From Candidatus Aminicenantota bacterium (GTDB taxonomy: Bacteria; Acidobacteriota; Aminicenantia; Aminicenantales; UBA4085), in assembly GCA_030691735.1 (NCBI GenBank), contig JAUYDS010000147.1, forward strand, positions 1 to 37,064: a stretch of DNA of 37,064 nt, given 5' to 3'. A program made the translations under genes and the position numbers. The notes below the pieces were generated by a model. The model was not told the origin of the DNA, did not search any database, and worked only from the letters and a program-made list of their open reading frames with translations. Positions 23,906-31,106 of this stretch are shown here, piece by piece (within the stretch, counting starts at the first letter, position 1; each line of letters opens with the position of its first letter).

Positions 23906-24796
23906 ATGGGAAAGAGTTTTCTGTCGCTGATCATCATTCCTCATACGAAATCCGACTCTCGAACTCTGTCTTTTTCCAAGAAAGCCATTAAATTCGCCCT
24001 GTGGGGGACGATCGTGGCCGGGGTGTTCATTCTGGGCATGACGGCCGACTACGTCCGGATCAAGTTTACCGGCCACAGATACTCGGCCTTGTTGAGCGAG
24101 AACCAGCAGCAGAAAGAAACGATCAAGCAGTACGAAGGCTCGATCGGCGCACTCCAGGAAAAGGCTAAAAGTTTCGAGAACAAAATCGATGTCCTCAACC
24201 TTATGGCCGGCTTCAAATCCCCGGATAAGCTGCAGGACCCGGGGGTCGGGGATTATCCCCGGTCCGGCCCGGTCTTCTCGGCGTCGCCGCCCCAGATCTC
24301 ATCGGGTAACCTCCAGAACATCCAGCAGAGAACGGACGACATCCAGAAGAATCTGGACACGCTGGCGAACTTCTTCGAAACCCAATCGTCGCGGCTGGCC
24401 GCGACGCCGTCCATCAAGCCCGTCGTCGGAGGCCTGATCTCCTCGGCTTTCGGCGTGAGACCGGACCCCTTTACCGGACAACAGACATTTCATTGGGGGA
24501 TCGATATCGTCGCGGCCTGGGGAAATCCGGTGATCGCTCCGGCGGATGGATTCGTCTTAACGGTCAGCAGCGACAAATTTTACGGGAACTCCATCACCCT
24601 GAGCCATGGGCTCGGCGTGACCACGCTCTACGGGCATTTGAGCAAGATCGGCGTGGGAGAAGGCCAGAAGGTCAAAAGGGGAGACGTGATCGGCAACGTC
24701 GGGAACACCGGAAAGGCGCTCGGACCCCATCTCCACTACGAAGTCCACCTCAACAGCAAGCCCGTCAACCCCTATAATTATCTCCTCGACGAGTAA
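23906..24796 (+). CDS. membrane-anchored M23 (LytM/peptidoglycan) endopeptidase
   Basis: 296 residues. One N-terminal membrane segment (about 29-48), a coiled coil (about 57-98, rich in Glu, Gln and Lys), a Pro/Ser linker, a second short helix (126-150), and a C-terminal M23 domain. The zinc and catalytic motifs are intact: HWGID (H186, D190), LYGHL (241-245) and GPHLHYEVH (H275, H277). The enzyme is therefore likely active in cutting peptidoglycan cross-bridges. The coiled-coil-plus-M23 layout also occurs in divisome-associated proteins of the NlpD/EnvC type, but those are often inactive. Its last 19 bases overlap the end of the convergent fmt gene. Confidence 0.88.
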   Translation: MGKSFLSLIIIPHTKSDSRTLSFSKKAIKFALWGTIVAGVFILGMTADYVRIKFTGHRYSALLSENQQQKETIKQYEGSIGALQEKAKSFENKIDVLNLMAGFKSPDKLQDPGVGDYPRSGPVFSASPPQISSGNLQNIQQRTDDIQKNLDTLANFFETQSSRLAATPSIKPVVGGLISSAFGVRPDPFTGQQTFHWGIDIVAAWGNPVIAPADGFVLTVSSDKFYGNSITLSHGLGVTTLYGHLSKIGVGEGQKVKRGDVIGNVGNTGKALGPHLHYEVHLNSKPVNPYNYLLDE

Positions 24797-25743
24797 TCCT
24801 CGCCTCTCCTTCCCATCAAAACGTCCGAAGGTCGGATCCGACCGTTCAGAGAGAAGGAGAACGCGTCCATGGGGCCTTTGTTTTCGGGCTGCAAACGCTG
24901 AATCCGATAGAGGGCTTGATCCCCACAGCGGACATCGATGCCTTCGCGGCGGACCACCACCACTTCTCCCGGCGCTCCTTCGTTCTTCGGCCCGGCCAAG
25001 GCCGTCCCTTTGAGGAGGATCAGGCGCCGCTCCTTGAAAAGGACGTAAGCCGACGGACGGGGGGTGAAGGCCCGGACCCGGCGATCGACGAGGGCGGCCT
25101 CGACGGTCCAATCGATGATCCCGTCTTCTTTTCGGAGCTTGGGGGCCAAGGTGGCCCGCTCATGGTCCTGGGGAACGGGGACGATCGTATCGATGCGGGC
25201 CAGCGTGTCGAGGAGAAGCTCGGCGCCGAGCTGGGACAGCCGGTCCTCGAGCTCGCCGGCGGTCTCGCCGGCGCGGATGTCCGTCTCGGCCGTCGAGAGG
25301 ACCTCGCCTTCGTCCATTTTCTCGTTCAACCGGAAGACCGTGATCCCCGTTCGCTCTTCACCGTTCAGGAGAGCCCATTGGACGGGGCAAGCGCCCCGGT
25401 ACCTCGGAAGAAGCGAGAAATGGACGTTGATGGAATGAAGACGCGGGAGATCGATGATCGAAGCCGGGATGATCTGGCCGTAGGCGACCACGACATGGAT
25501 ATCGGCCCGAACGTCCCTGATCTTCTCGAACGCGGCGGGGTCTTTGCGGATGCGCTCCGGCTGAAGGACGGGGATGGAACGTTCAAGGGCGAACCTTTTG
25601 ACCGGGGCGGCTGTCAGTCTTCGGCCTCGGCCGGAAGGCCGGTCCGGCTGGGTGACGACCAGCTCAACGGCATGGCCTTCTCCGAGAAGGGCGGCCAGCG
25701 AGGGCAGGGCCGCCTCTGGACTGCCGAAAAAGACCAGGCGCAT
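24778..25743 (-). CDS. fmt: methionyl-tRNA formyltransferase
   Basis: Formylates Met-tRNAfMet for translation initiation using 10-formyl-tetrahydrofolate. 321 residues. Motifs: VFFGSPEAALPSL at the N-terminus, the Asn-His pair in INVHFSLLPRYRGACPVQWALL, and the Asp of MDEGEVL, which together form the N-H-D catalytic triad of the family. A C-terminal OB-like domain follows. The ATG at 25743 shares one base with the def stop (TGATG); the ORF-track start at 25896 lies inside def and is wrong. def-fmt is a classic pairing. The 3' end overlaps the convergent M23 gene by 19 bases. Confidence 0.95.
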   Translation of the reverse strand: MRLVFFGSPEAALPSLAALLGEGHAVELVVTQPDRPSGRGRRLTAAPVKRFALERSIPVLQPERIRKDPAAFEKIRDVRADIHVVVAYGQIIPASIIDLPRLHSINVHFSLLPRYRGACPVQWALLNGEERTGITVFRLNEKMDEGEVLSTAETDIRAGETAGELEDRLSQLGAELLLDTLARIDTIVPVPQDHERATLAPKLRKEDGIIDWTVEAALVDRRVRAFTPRPSAYVLFKERRLILLKGTALAGPKNEGAPGEVVVVRREGIDVRCGDQALYRIQRLQPENKGPMDAFSFSLNGRIRPSDVLMGRRGEDYSSRR

Positions 25744-26255
25744 CAGGTCTTTCTCTTTTCGGCCTGGCGCTTGAATTTCTTCTTGATCAGATTGCGCTTG
25801 AGGGGCGACAGCCATTCGATGAACAGCTTGCCGTTGATGTGGTCGACCTCGTGGCACAGGACGCGGGCCATCAGGTCGGTCGCCTCGATGGTGCACTCTC
25901 GTCCGTTGAGATCCAGGCCTTTGACCTTGACCTTCTGGGGACGGGCGACCTTTTCGAAGACCTCCGGAACGGACAGGCAGCCTTCATCGCGGATCACCTT
26001 GCCCTCCTGCTCGAGGATCTCGGGGTTGACGAGAACGATCACCTCGCCCTCTTTCTCTCCGACGGACAGGTCCACGGTGATCAGGCGTCGGCTGACGCTG
26101 ACTTGGGGAGCGGAAAGGCCGAGGCCGGGCGCTGCGTGCATGGTCTCGATCATGTCCGCCGCGAGGCGGCGGACGGCATCATCGATTTTTTCAATCGGCT
26201 CGGCTTTTTTGACGAGCGTCGGATGCCCGAGCTTGAGGATGTTGAGAACGGCCAT
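25743..26255 (-). CDS. def: peptide deformylase
   Basis: Iron/zinc hydrolase that removes the formyl group from new proteins. 170 residues. All three family motifs are present: GLSAPQ (motif 1, normally GxGLAAxQ; here Ser replaces the first Ala), EGCLSVP (motif 2, metal-binding Cys) and HEVDH (motif 3, HExxH). The order def-fmt with a one-base overlap implies translational coupling. Upstream is an extended -10 sequence TGCTAAAAT on the minus strand with no good -35, so a local promoter is possible. Confidence 0.95.
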   Translation of the reverse strand: MAVLNILKLGHPTLVKKAEPIEKIDDAVRRLAADMIETMHAAPGLGLSAPQVSVSRRLITVDLSVGEKEGEVIVLVNPEILEQEGKVIRDEGCLSVPEVFEKVARPQKVKVKGLDLNGRECTIEATDLMARVLCHEVDHINGKLFIEWLSPLKRNLIKKKFKRQAEKRKT

Positions 26256-26300
26256 AATCGTTTTTCCAGGACTATTTTAGCATAAAAAAACGGAGACATA

Positions 26301-26354
26301 TAATTCGCAGACACATACCGAATTCATGCCAATTCGGTATGTGTCTGCGAATTA
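26301..26354. repeat. perfect 24-bp inverted repeat (REP-like)
   Basis: The arms at 26301-26324 and 26331-26354 are perfectly complementary over 24 bases, with a 6-base loop (CATGCC). The left arm begins TAATTCGCAGACACATACCG. Flanking bases (CGGAGACATA before, CGGGGACTCGTG after) resemble the GGGGACA motif of the repeats upstream of mreB. Such palindromes are commonly mobilised by IS200-like/RAYT Y1 transposases; none is in the window. It lies between def and the OPT gene. Confidence 0.8.
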
Positions 26355-26383
26355 CGGGGACTCGTGACAAGCACACGCCCCCT

Positions 26384-26411
26384 AAAAAAAGGGACGCGTC
26401 CCCTTTTTTTT
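26384..26411 (-). terminator. bidirectional terminator-like palindrome after the OPT gene
   Basis: AAAAAAA-GGGACGCGTCCC-C-TTTTTTTT (26384-26411) has a GC core with an A-run and a T-run on opposite sides, so it reads as an intrinsic terminator on either strand. It lies 15 bases past the end of the OPT gene, the position expected for that gene's terminator. The GGGGACGCGTCCCC core also belongs to the REP-like family nearby. Confidence 0.6.
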
Positions 26412-26425
26412 GGTCCTCGAGCGCC

Positions 26426-28450
26426 TCAGATCACGGCCGACGGCGGCGCCGGCTCATCGGCTGCGCCGCGGTTCTTTAAAGGCACGGCGATCAGATAGAA
26501 TGCGATGAGCGCCAGGACGACCAGTCCGATGAGATAGTTCGGCTCGACGAAGATCTTCGGGATGTCGAATCCGATGGCCTTTTGGAGGAAGAGGAACTTC
26601 CACAAGGCCCGCAGAAGTCCGGTCAAGGCTTCTCCGGCGATCAATCCGGCGGCGAGCAGGATGCCGACGTTACCGACGCGGGCTTTCTGAGCGTCGTTGA
26701 GCTGACGCTTGGCCATGACCTTATCCGCGATCCCCTTGATCATGCCGCCGCAGAAGATGGCGAAGGTGGTTTCGAGCGGGAGGTACATCCCGACGGCGAC
26801 GAGCATCGGGGACTTGACCTGGACGAGGATGAGGGCGAAGCCCATGAGCATCCCGACGATGACCAGAGGCCAGGCCATCTCGCCGCCGACGATGCCCTTG
26901 GCCAAGGCGGCCATGAGGCCGGCTTGGGGCGCGGGCAGTTCCTTGCTGCCGAAGGTGAAGGCCCCATGGAGAAGCATCAAGGGGAAGTAGAGGACGAGAG
27001 AGGAGAGGAGGATGCCGAAGATGTTCCCGACCTGCATCTTCCAGGGCGTGCCGCCCAGGATGTGCCCGACCTTGAGATCTTGGAGCATTTCTCCGGCCAC
27101 GGCTGAGGAAACGCAGACCACGGCGGCGACACCGAGGACGGCGGCCACGCCGCTGATCCCGGATGCGCCGGCGACGACCATGAGCAGGGCGGCGATGATC
27201 AATGTCGATAACGTCAGTCCGGAGATCGGGTTGTTCGACGAGCCGATCGTGCCGACGAGGTTCCCGGAAACGGCGGCGAAGAAGAATCCCGCGACGGCCA
27301 TGACGACCGCGGCCAGGATCGCGGGTCCGATCGCTCCGGCGAAGATCTTGTAAACGAAGATCATCAGGACGAAAATAAAGGCCAATCCGCCCAAGACAAC
27401 CTTGATGTTCAGGTCCTTTTCGAGTCGGGACGAGACTTCGGTTTGGCCGGCCGCTTTCTTGACGTCCCCTAACGAACGCTTCAGCCCGTTGGCCAGGTTC
27501 TTGCGCATCCTGAAAAGCGTATAGCCGGCGCCGACGAGCATGCCTCCGACGGCGATCGGCCGGATGATGAATTTCCAAACGTTCGTGACCATGTCCGGCC
27601 AGGCGACATCGGCCATGGCCACTCCCGGACCGTAAAAGGCGCTGATGAGCTGCGGGCCGAGGAAATACATGAGCAGAGGGGCGAAGAGGCCCCAGGCCAG
27701 AACGCCGCCGGCGAAGTTCAAGGAGGCGAGCTTCGGGCCGATGATATACCCGACGCCGAGGTAGGCGGGAAAGATGCCCGGGCCCGACACGGCCACCGTG
27801 CCGCCGGTGCCGATCTTCGCCGCGTCTTCGGCCGCGCCCAAGCGGACGAAACTCGCTCCGAGCTTTCCGACCTTGAGGATGAAATCCTTGCTTGCGGCGA
27901 AGAGCTGGACGACACCCAGGGCGTAAAACAGAGAGCCCAGACCCATGGCCCGGAAAAGATGCTTGGCCCCGGCGCTGCCTTTCTGGCCGGCCTTGTGGAT
28001 CTCGGCCGCGGCCACGGACTCGGGAAAGACGAGGTCGGGATCGGTGACCATCACCCGTCTCAGGAAGGTTACGAACATGATCCCCAAGAACCCGCCGACG
28101 AACATCAGGGCCGAGGATTTGATATAGGCGTCGAAGGTGTTGAATTTCAACCAGGCCCCGGAGATGAGAAAGGCCGGGATGGTGAAAATGGCCCCGGCCG
28201 CGACGGACTCGCCGATCGAGCCGACGGTCCGGGCGATGTTCTCCTCGAGGATCGAGCCTTTCATCAGCTTGAGCAGGGCCATGCCGATGACCGCCGCCGG
28301 ATAGGTGGCGGCGATGGTCATCCCGGCCCGCAGGCCGAGGTAGGCGTTAGCCGCGCCGAGGACGACGGTCAGGACGAGGCCGATGATCAGCGCCTTGAAC
28401 GTGAATTCTCTCATCTCGGTCTTTTCGGGCACATACGGTTGATGGCTCAT
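26426..28450 (-). CDS. OPT-family (oligopeptide/metal chelate) transporter
   Basis: 674-residue polytopic inner-membrane protein with about 14-16 hydrophobic segments. The N-terminal family motif NAYLGLRAGMTIAATYPAAV and the following GSIGESVAAGAIFTIPAF are characteristic of the OPT superfamily (PF03169). The second half repeats similar patterns (NPISGLT, GGTPWKMQVGNIFG). Bacterial members import oligopeptides or possibly metal chelates; the substrate is not predictable here. The ATG at 28450 is preferred to the ORF-track GTG (28456) because AAAGGAG ends 7 bases before it and would collide with the GTG. It has its own promoter and a terminator-like palindrome, so it is likely monocistronic. 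Confidence 0.88.
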   Translation of the reverse strand: MSHQPYVPEKTEMREFTFKALIIGLVLTVVLGAANAYLGLRAGMTIAATYPAAVIGMALLKLMKGSILEENIARTVGSIGESVAAGAIFTIPAFLISGAWLKFNTFDAYIKSSALMFVGGFLGIMFVTFLRRVMVTDPDLVFPESVAAAEIHKAGQKGSAGAKHLFRAMGLGSLFYALGVVQLFAASKDFILKVGKLGASFVRLGAAEDAAKIGTGGTVAVSGPGIFPAYLGVGYIIGPKLASLNFAGGVLAWGLFAPLLMYFLGPQLISAFYGPGVAMADVAWPDMVTNVWKFIIRPIAVGGMLVGAGYTLFRMRKNLANGLKRSLGDVKKAAGQTEVSSRLEKDLNIKVVLGGLAFIFVLMIFVYKIFAGAIGPAILAAVVMAVAGFFFAAVSGNLVGTIGSSNNPISGLTLSTLIIAALLMVVAGASGISGVAAVLGVAAVVCVSSAVAGEMLQDLKVGHILGGTPWKMQVGNIFGILLSSLVLYFPLMLLHGAFTFGSKELPAPQAGLMAALAKGIVGGEMAWPLVIVGMLMGFALILVQVKSPMLVAVGMYLPLETTFAIFCGGMIKGIADKVMAKRQLNDAQKARVGNVGILLAAGLIAGEALTGLLRALWKFLFLQKAIGFDIPKIFVEPNYLIGLVVLALIAFYLIAVPLKNRGAADEPAPPSAVI

Positions 28451-28483
28451 CCTCACACTCCTTTAAGCGGAATCGATGCCCTA

Positions 28484-28513
28484 TGTATATTTGAATTCGA
28501 TCAAAATAGTCAA
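28484..28513 (-). promoter_or_regulatory. promoter of the OPT transporter gene
   Basis: Minus strand: TTGACT (28513-28508), 18-base spacer, TATACA (28489-28484). About 30 bases of leader precede the ATG at 28450. Confidence 0.6.
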
Positions 28514-28527
28514 GCGCGCACGATTCT

Positions 28528-28658
28528 GACCGTCGGACGGTTTCGGGGACATGATTCCCTGTCCCCTTTGGAGACGATGAGATGATCGGTTGAATGCGGT
28601 TTAAAAAGACGGGGACAGGGTATCGTGTCCCCCTCGTCTTGGAAACTGTTCGATGGTC
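28528..28658. repeat. inverted pair of REP-like GGGGACA...TGTCCCC repeats
   Basis: Two 22-base copies, 28545-28566 and 28611-28632, face each other; 20 of 22 bases match when one is reversed. Each is itself a partial palindrome (GGGGACA...TGTCCCC). Outside them the arms GACCGTCGGACGGTTTC (28528-28544) and, on the other strand, GACCATCGAACAGTTTC (28658-28642) also match at 14 of 17 positions, with 9 extra bases on one side. The whole unit sits between the divergent OPT and mreB promoters and resembles a BIME/REP pair. Confidence 0.75.
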
Positions 28659-28673
28659 AGGGCACGATTTTAT

Positions 28674-28702
28674 TTGCGCCGGAGGCCGAAATGTGCTAAA
28701 TA
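28674..28702 (+). promoter_or_regulatory. promoter of the mreB shape operon
   Basis: TTGCGC (28674-28679), 17-base spacer, TAAATA (28697-28702) with an upstream TG. The ATG at 28717 is 14 bases past the -10 box, so the leader would be only about 8 bases and lacks a Shine-Dalgarno sequence. Confidence 0.5.
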
Positions 28703-28716
28703 ACTCCCTTGAATAG

Positions 28717-29760
28717 ATGAAAATCCCTATGGGCTTAATCCGCTGGGCCAAGAGCCGGCTCTTTTGCGACCTCGCCATCGACCTGGGGACGGCCAATACG
28801 CTCGTCTATCTCAAGGGCAAGGGCATCATCATCCAGGAGCCCTCGATCGTCGTCATCAACCGCCAGAGCGGCAAGGTCGAGGCCGTCGGCAGCCGGGCCA
28901 AGGCCATGCTCGGCAAAACGCCGGCCAACATCCTGGCCATCAAGCCGATGCGCGACGGCGTCATCGCCGATTTCGAGATCGCGGAGAAGATGCTCGATTA
29001 TTTCATTAAAAAGGCGACCAACAACCGCGGCTTTTTGCTTCGGCCGCGGATCGTCATCGGCATCCCGACCGGCATCACCCAGGTCGAGCGCCGGGCCGTG
29101 AAGGACGTGGCCATGCGGGCCAAAGCGACTGAGGTCTATCTCGTCGAACAGCCCATGTCGGCGGCCGTCGGCGCGGGCCTTCCGATCTCCGAGCCGACCG
29201 GGAATATGGTCGTCGACATCGGCGGGGGGACGACGGATATCGCCGTCATCTCGCTCAACGGCATCGTTTTCAACCATTCCATCCGCATCGCCGGCAACGA
29301 GATGGACGAATCCATCATTCAGTACCTCAAGAAGAAATACAACCTTCTCATCGGAGAGAAGAGCGCCGAGATGGTCAAGCTCCAGATCGGTTCGGCCTAT
29401 CCGCTCGATGAGCCCTTGACCATGGAGATCAAGGGCCGGGACCTGCGGGAAGGGATCCCGAAGACCATCGTCATCGACGATCAGGAGATCCGCGAATCCC
29501 TGGAGGACGTCGTCGCTTCGATCGTCAACGCCGTCCGGATAGCCCTGGAAAAGACGCCGCCCGAGCTCTCGGCCGACATCATCGACCGGGGCATCATCCT
29601 GACCGGCGGAGGGGCCTTGCTCAAGAACCTCGACAAGCGGATCCGCGAGGAAACGCAGCTGCCCGTCTTCATCACCGAAGATCCTCTGACGACGGTCGTA
29701 CTCGGGGCGGGCAAGATGCTCGACGACTTGGAGCTCTTGAAGAAGATCTCCGTCACCTAA
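28717..29760 (+). CDS. mreB: rod shape-determining protein MreB (bacterial actin)
   Basis: Actin-like ATPase that forms membrane filaments guiding the elongation machinery. 347 residues, as expected. Phosphate 1 motif DLGTANTLVY near residue 20, phosphate 2 motif DIGGGTTDIAV near 167, and the adenosine motif LTGGGALLKNLD near 290 are intact. The N-terminal MGLIRWAKSRLF could act as an amphipathic membrane anchor. An internal ATG at 28729 (MGLIRW) is an alternative start. First gene of mreB-mreC-mreD-mrdA-rodA. Confidence 0.97.
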   Translation: MKIPMGLIRWAKSRLFCDLAIDLGTANTLVYLKGKGIIIQEPSIVVINRQSGKVEAVGSRAKAMLGKTPANILAIKPMRDGVIADFEIAEKMLDYFIKKATNNRGFLLRPRIVIGIPTGITQVERRAVKDVAMRAKATEVYLVEQPMSAAVGAGLPISEPTGNMVVDIGGGTTDIAVISLNGIVFNHSIRIAGNEMDESIIQYLKKKYNLLIGEKSAEMVKLQIGSAYPLDEPLTMEIKGRDLREGIPKTIVIDDQEIRESLEDVVASIVNAVRIALEKTPPELSADIIDRGIILTGGGALLKNLDKRIREETQLPVFITEDPLTTVVLGAGKMLDDLELLKKISVT

Positions 29761-29774
29761 TCCGAAGAAATGGA

Positions 29775-30614
29775 ATGCCCCGCTTTCTGAAAGAACAGAA
29801 AAAATCGCTGATCTTTGCGGGACTTCTTTTCGCTCAACTCGTCCTGATCTCGATCCAAGTGCCGCTCGGGGAAGAGCCGAGCTATCTCGAAAAGGCGGTT
29901 TTTTTCGTCTTTGCTCCCGTCCAGCGGGCCGTTCACGGGCTGTTCGCGACGACCGGGCGGATCTGGGACCGATACATCTATCTGCGTCGCGTGGAAGCCC
30001 AGAACCAAACGCTGCGGGACGAGCTCTTCCACGTCCGCCAGACGAACACGCTGCTGACCAACGCGCTCTCCGCCCTCAAGGAAACGAAGGAGATGGAGAC
30101 GGCCCTGGCGACACTTCAGAAATCTTTCCTCGTCGCGGCGGTCATCGGAGTGGACGCTTCCGATATATATAAATCCATCATCATCGACAAAGGATCGAAT
30201 CACGGCCTGACGAGCAACATGCCCGTCCTAGACCGATACGGGAATCTCGTCGGCCGGGTCACGACCCCGATCTCGCCCCGGGAGGCGACCGTCCAACTCC
30301 TCACGGACGACAACAGCTCGATCGGCGTCCTGTCGGAAACGAACAAGGTCGTCGGCCAGCTCTCCGGAAACGCCAAGGGAGGGAGGTGTTGGTTCAAATA
30401 CGTTCTGGCGACGAACGAACAGCTCGTCGAGGGCGAGGAGCTGTTCACCTCCGGCTTCGACAAGATCTTTCCTCCGGGCCTCAAGGTCGGAAAGATCCTG
30501 TCCATCGCGACCGACAACTCTCTGTTCAAGAGGATCGAGGTCGAGCCCCATTTGAATTTCCGCGAACTGAGCCATGTCGCCGTCATCACCCAGAAGATCG
30601 AAGGGATGCGCTAG
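29775..30614 (+). CDS. mreC: rod shape-determining protein MreC
   Basis: Bitopic protein linking MreB to the periplasmic synthases; it activates PBP2-RodA. 279 residues: short cytoplasmic tail, one membrane helix (about 13-30), a coiled coil (about 68-112), then the beta-barrel-like MreC domain with VIGVDASDIYKSIIIDKGSNHGL and NLVGRVTTPISPREATVQLLTD. The start at 29775 has GAAGAAATGGA upstream. It follows mreB by 14 bases. Confidence 0.95.
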   Translation: MPRFLKEQKKSLIFAGLLFAQLVLISIQVPLGEEPSYLEKAVFFVFAPVQRAVHGLFATTGRIWDRYIYLRRVEAQNQTLRDELFHVRQTNTLLTNALSALKETKEMETALATLQKSFLVAAVIGVDASDIYKSIIIDKGSNHGLTSNMPVLDRYGNLVGRVTTPISPREATVQLLTDDNSSIGVLSETNKVVGQLSGNAKGGRCWFKYVLATNEQLVEGEELFTSGFDKIFPPGLKVGKILSIATDNSLFKRIEVEPHLNFRELSHVAVITQKIEGMR

Positions 30615-30626
30615 GATTCGACGACC

Positions 30627-31106
30627 ATGAAACCCCTCATCAAAGGCGGGCTGACGATCCTGGCGGCCTTCGTCCTCACCGCCGCGCTCCGTCAGATCTC
30701 CGTGCCGCTCCTCATTTGCGTCAATGTCTTCACCGTGGCGGTCATTCTCTTCGGCCTGATCGAAGGCGAGACGCAGGGCGCGGTCTTGGGCATGGCCTGC
30801 GGTCTCGTCGTCGATTCCTTTTCCCTGGGCATCTTCGGACTGAGCGGTCTGGCTAATACGGTCACCGGTTTCCTGTCGGGATTCATCTCACGAAAGATGA
30901 ACGTCCTGCCGATCGGCCGCCTGTTCGTTTTCACGGGGCTCATGGGCGCCCTGGACCTCGGTCTCTGGGTGCTGTTGTCCGCCGTCTTTTCGGAGGGTTT
31001 CCCCTGGGGCGGCGGATTCCTCCTCGCCCAACCCCTCGTCACGGCCGCGCTGGCGACTGTCGTTTATCCGATTCATCGCAGGATCAAGACCCGCTATGAG
31101 AGATAG
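30627..31106 (+). CDS. mreD: rod shape-determining protein MreD
   Basis: 159-residue inner-membrane protein with about five hydrophobic helices, as in the MreD family; hallmarks are weak (GLIEGETQGAVLGMACGLVVDSFS is typical). Position between mreC and mrdA strongly supports the call. It lies 12 bases after mreC without a clear ribosome binding site, and its last 11 bases overlap mrdA. Confidence 0.9.
   Translation: MKPLIKGGLTILAAFVLTAALRQISVPLLICVNVFTVAVILFGLIEGETQGAVLGMACGLVVDSFSLGIFGLSGLANTVTGFLSGFISRKMNVLPIGRLFVFTGLMGALDLGLWVLLSAVFSEGFPWGGGFLLAQPLVTAALATVVYPIHRRIKTRYER

Noticed and set aside
24755-25111. Minus-strand 184-aa ORF over the end of the M23 gene and fmt
   Set aside because: It is a different frame of fmt; the fmt frame carries all the family motifs.
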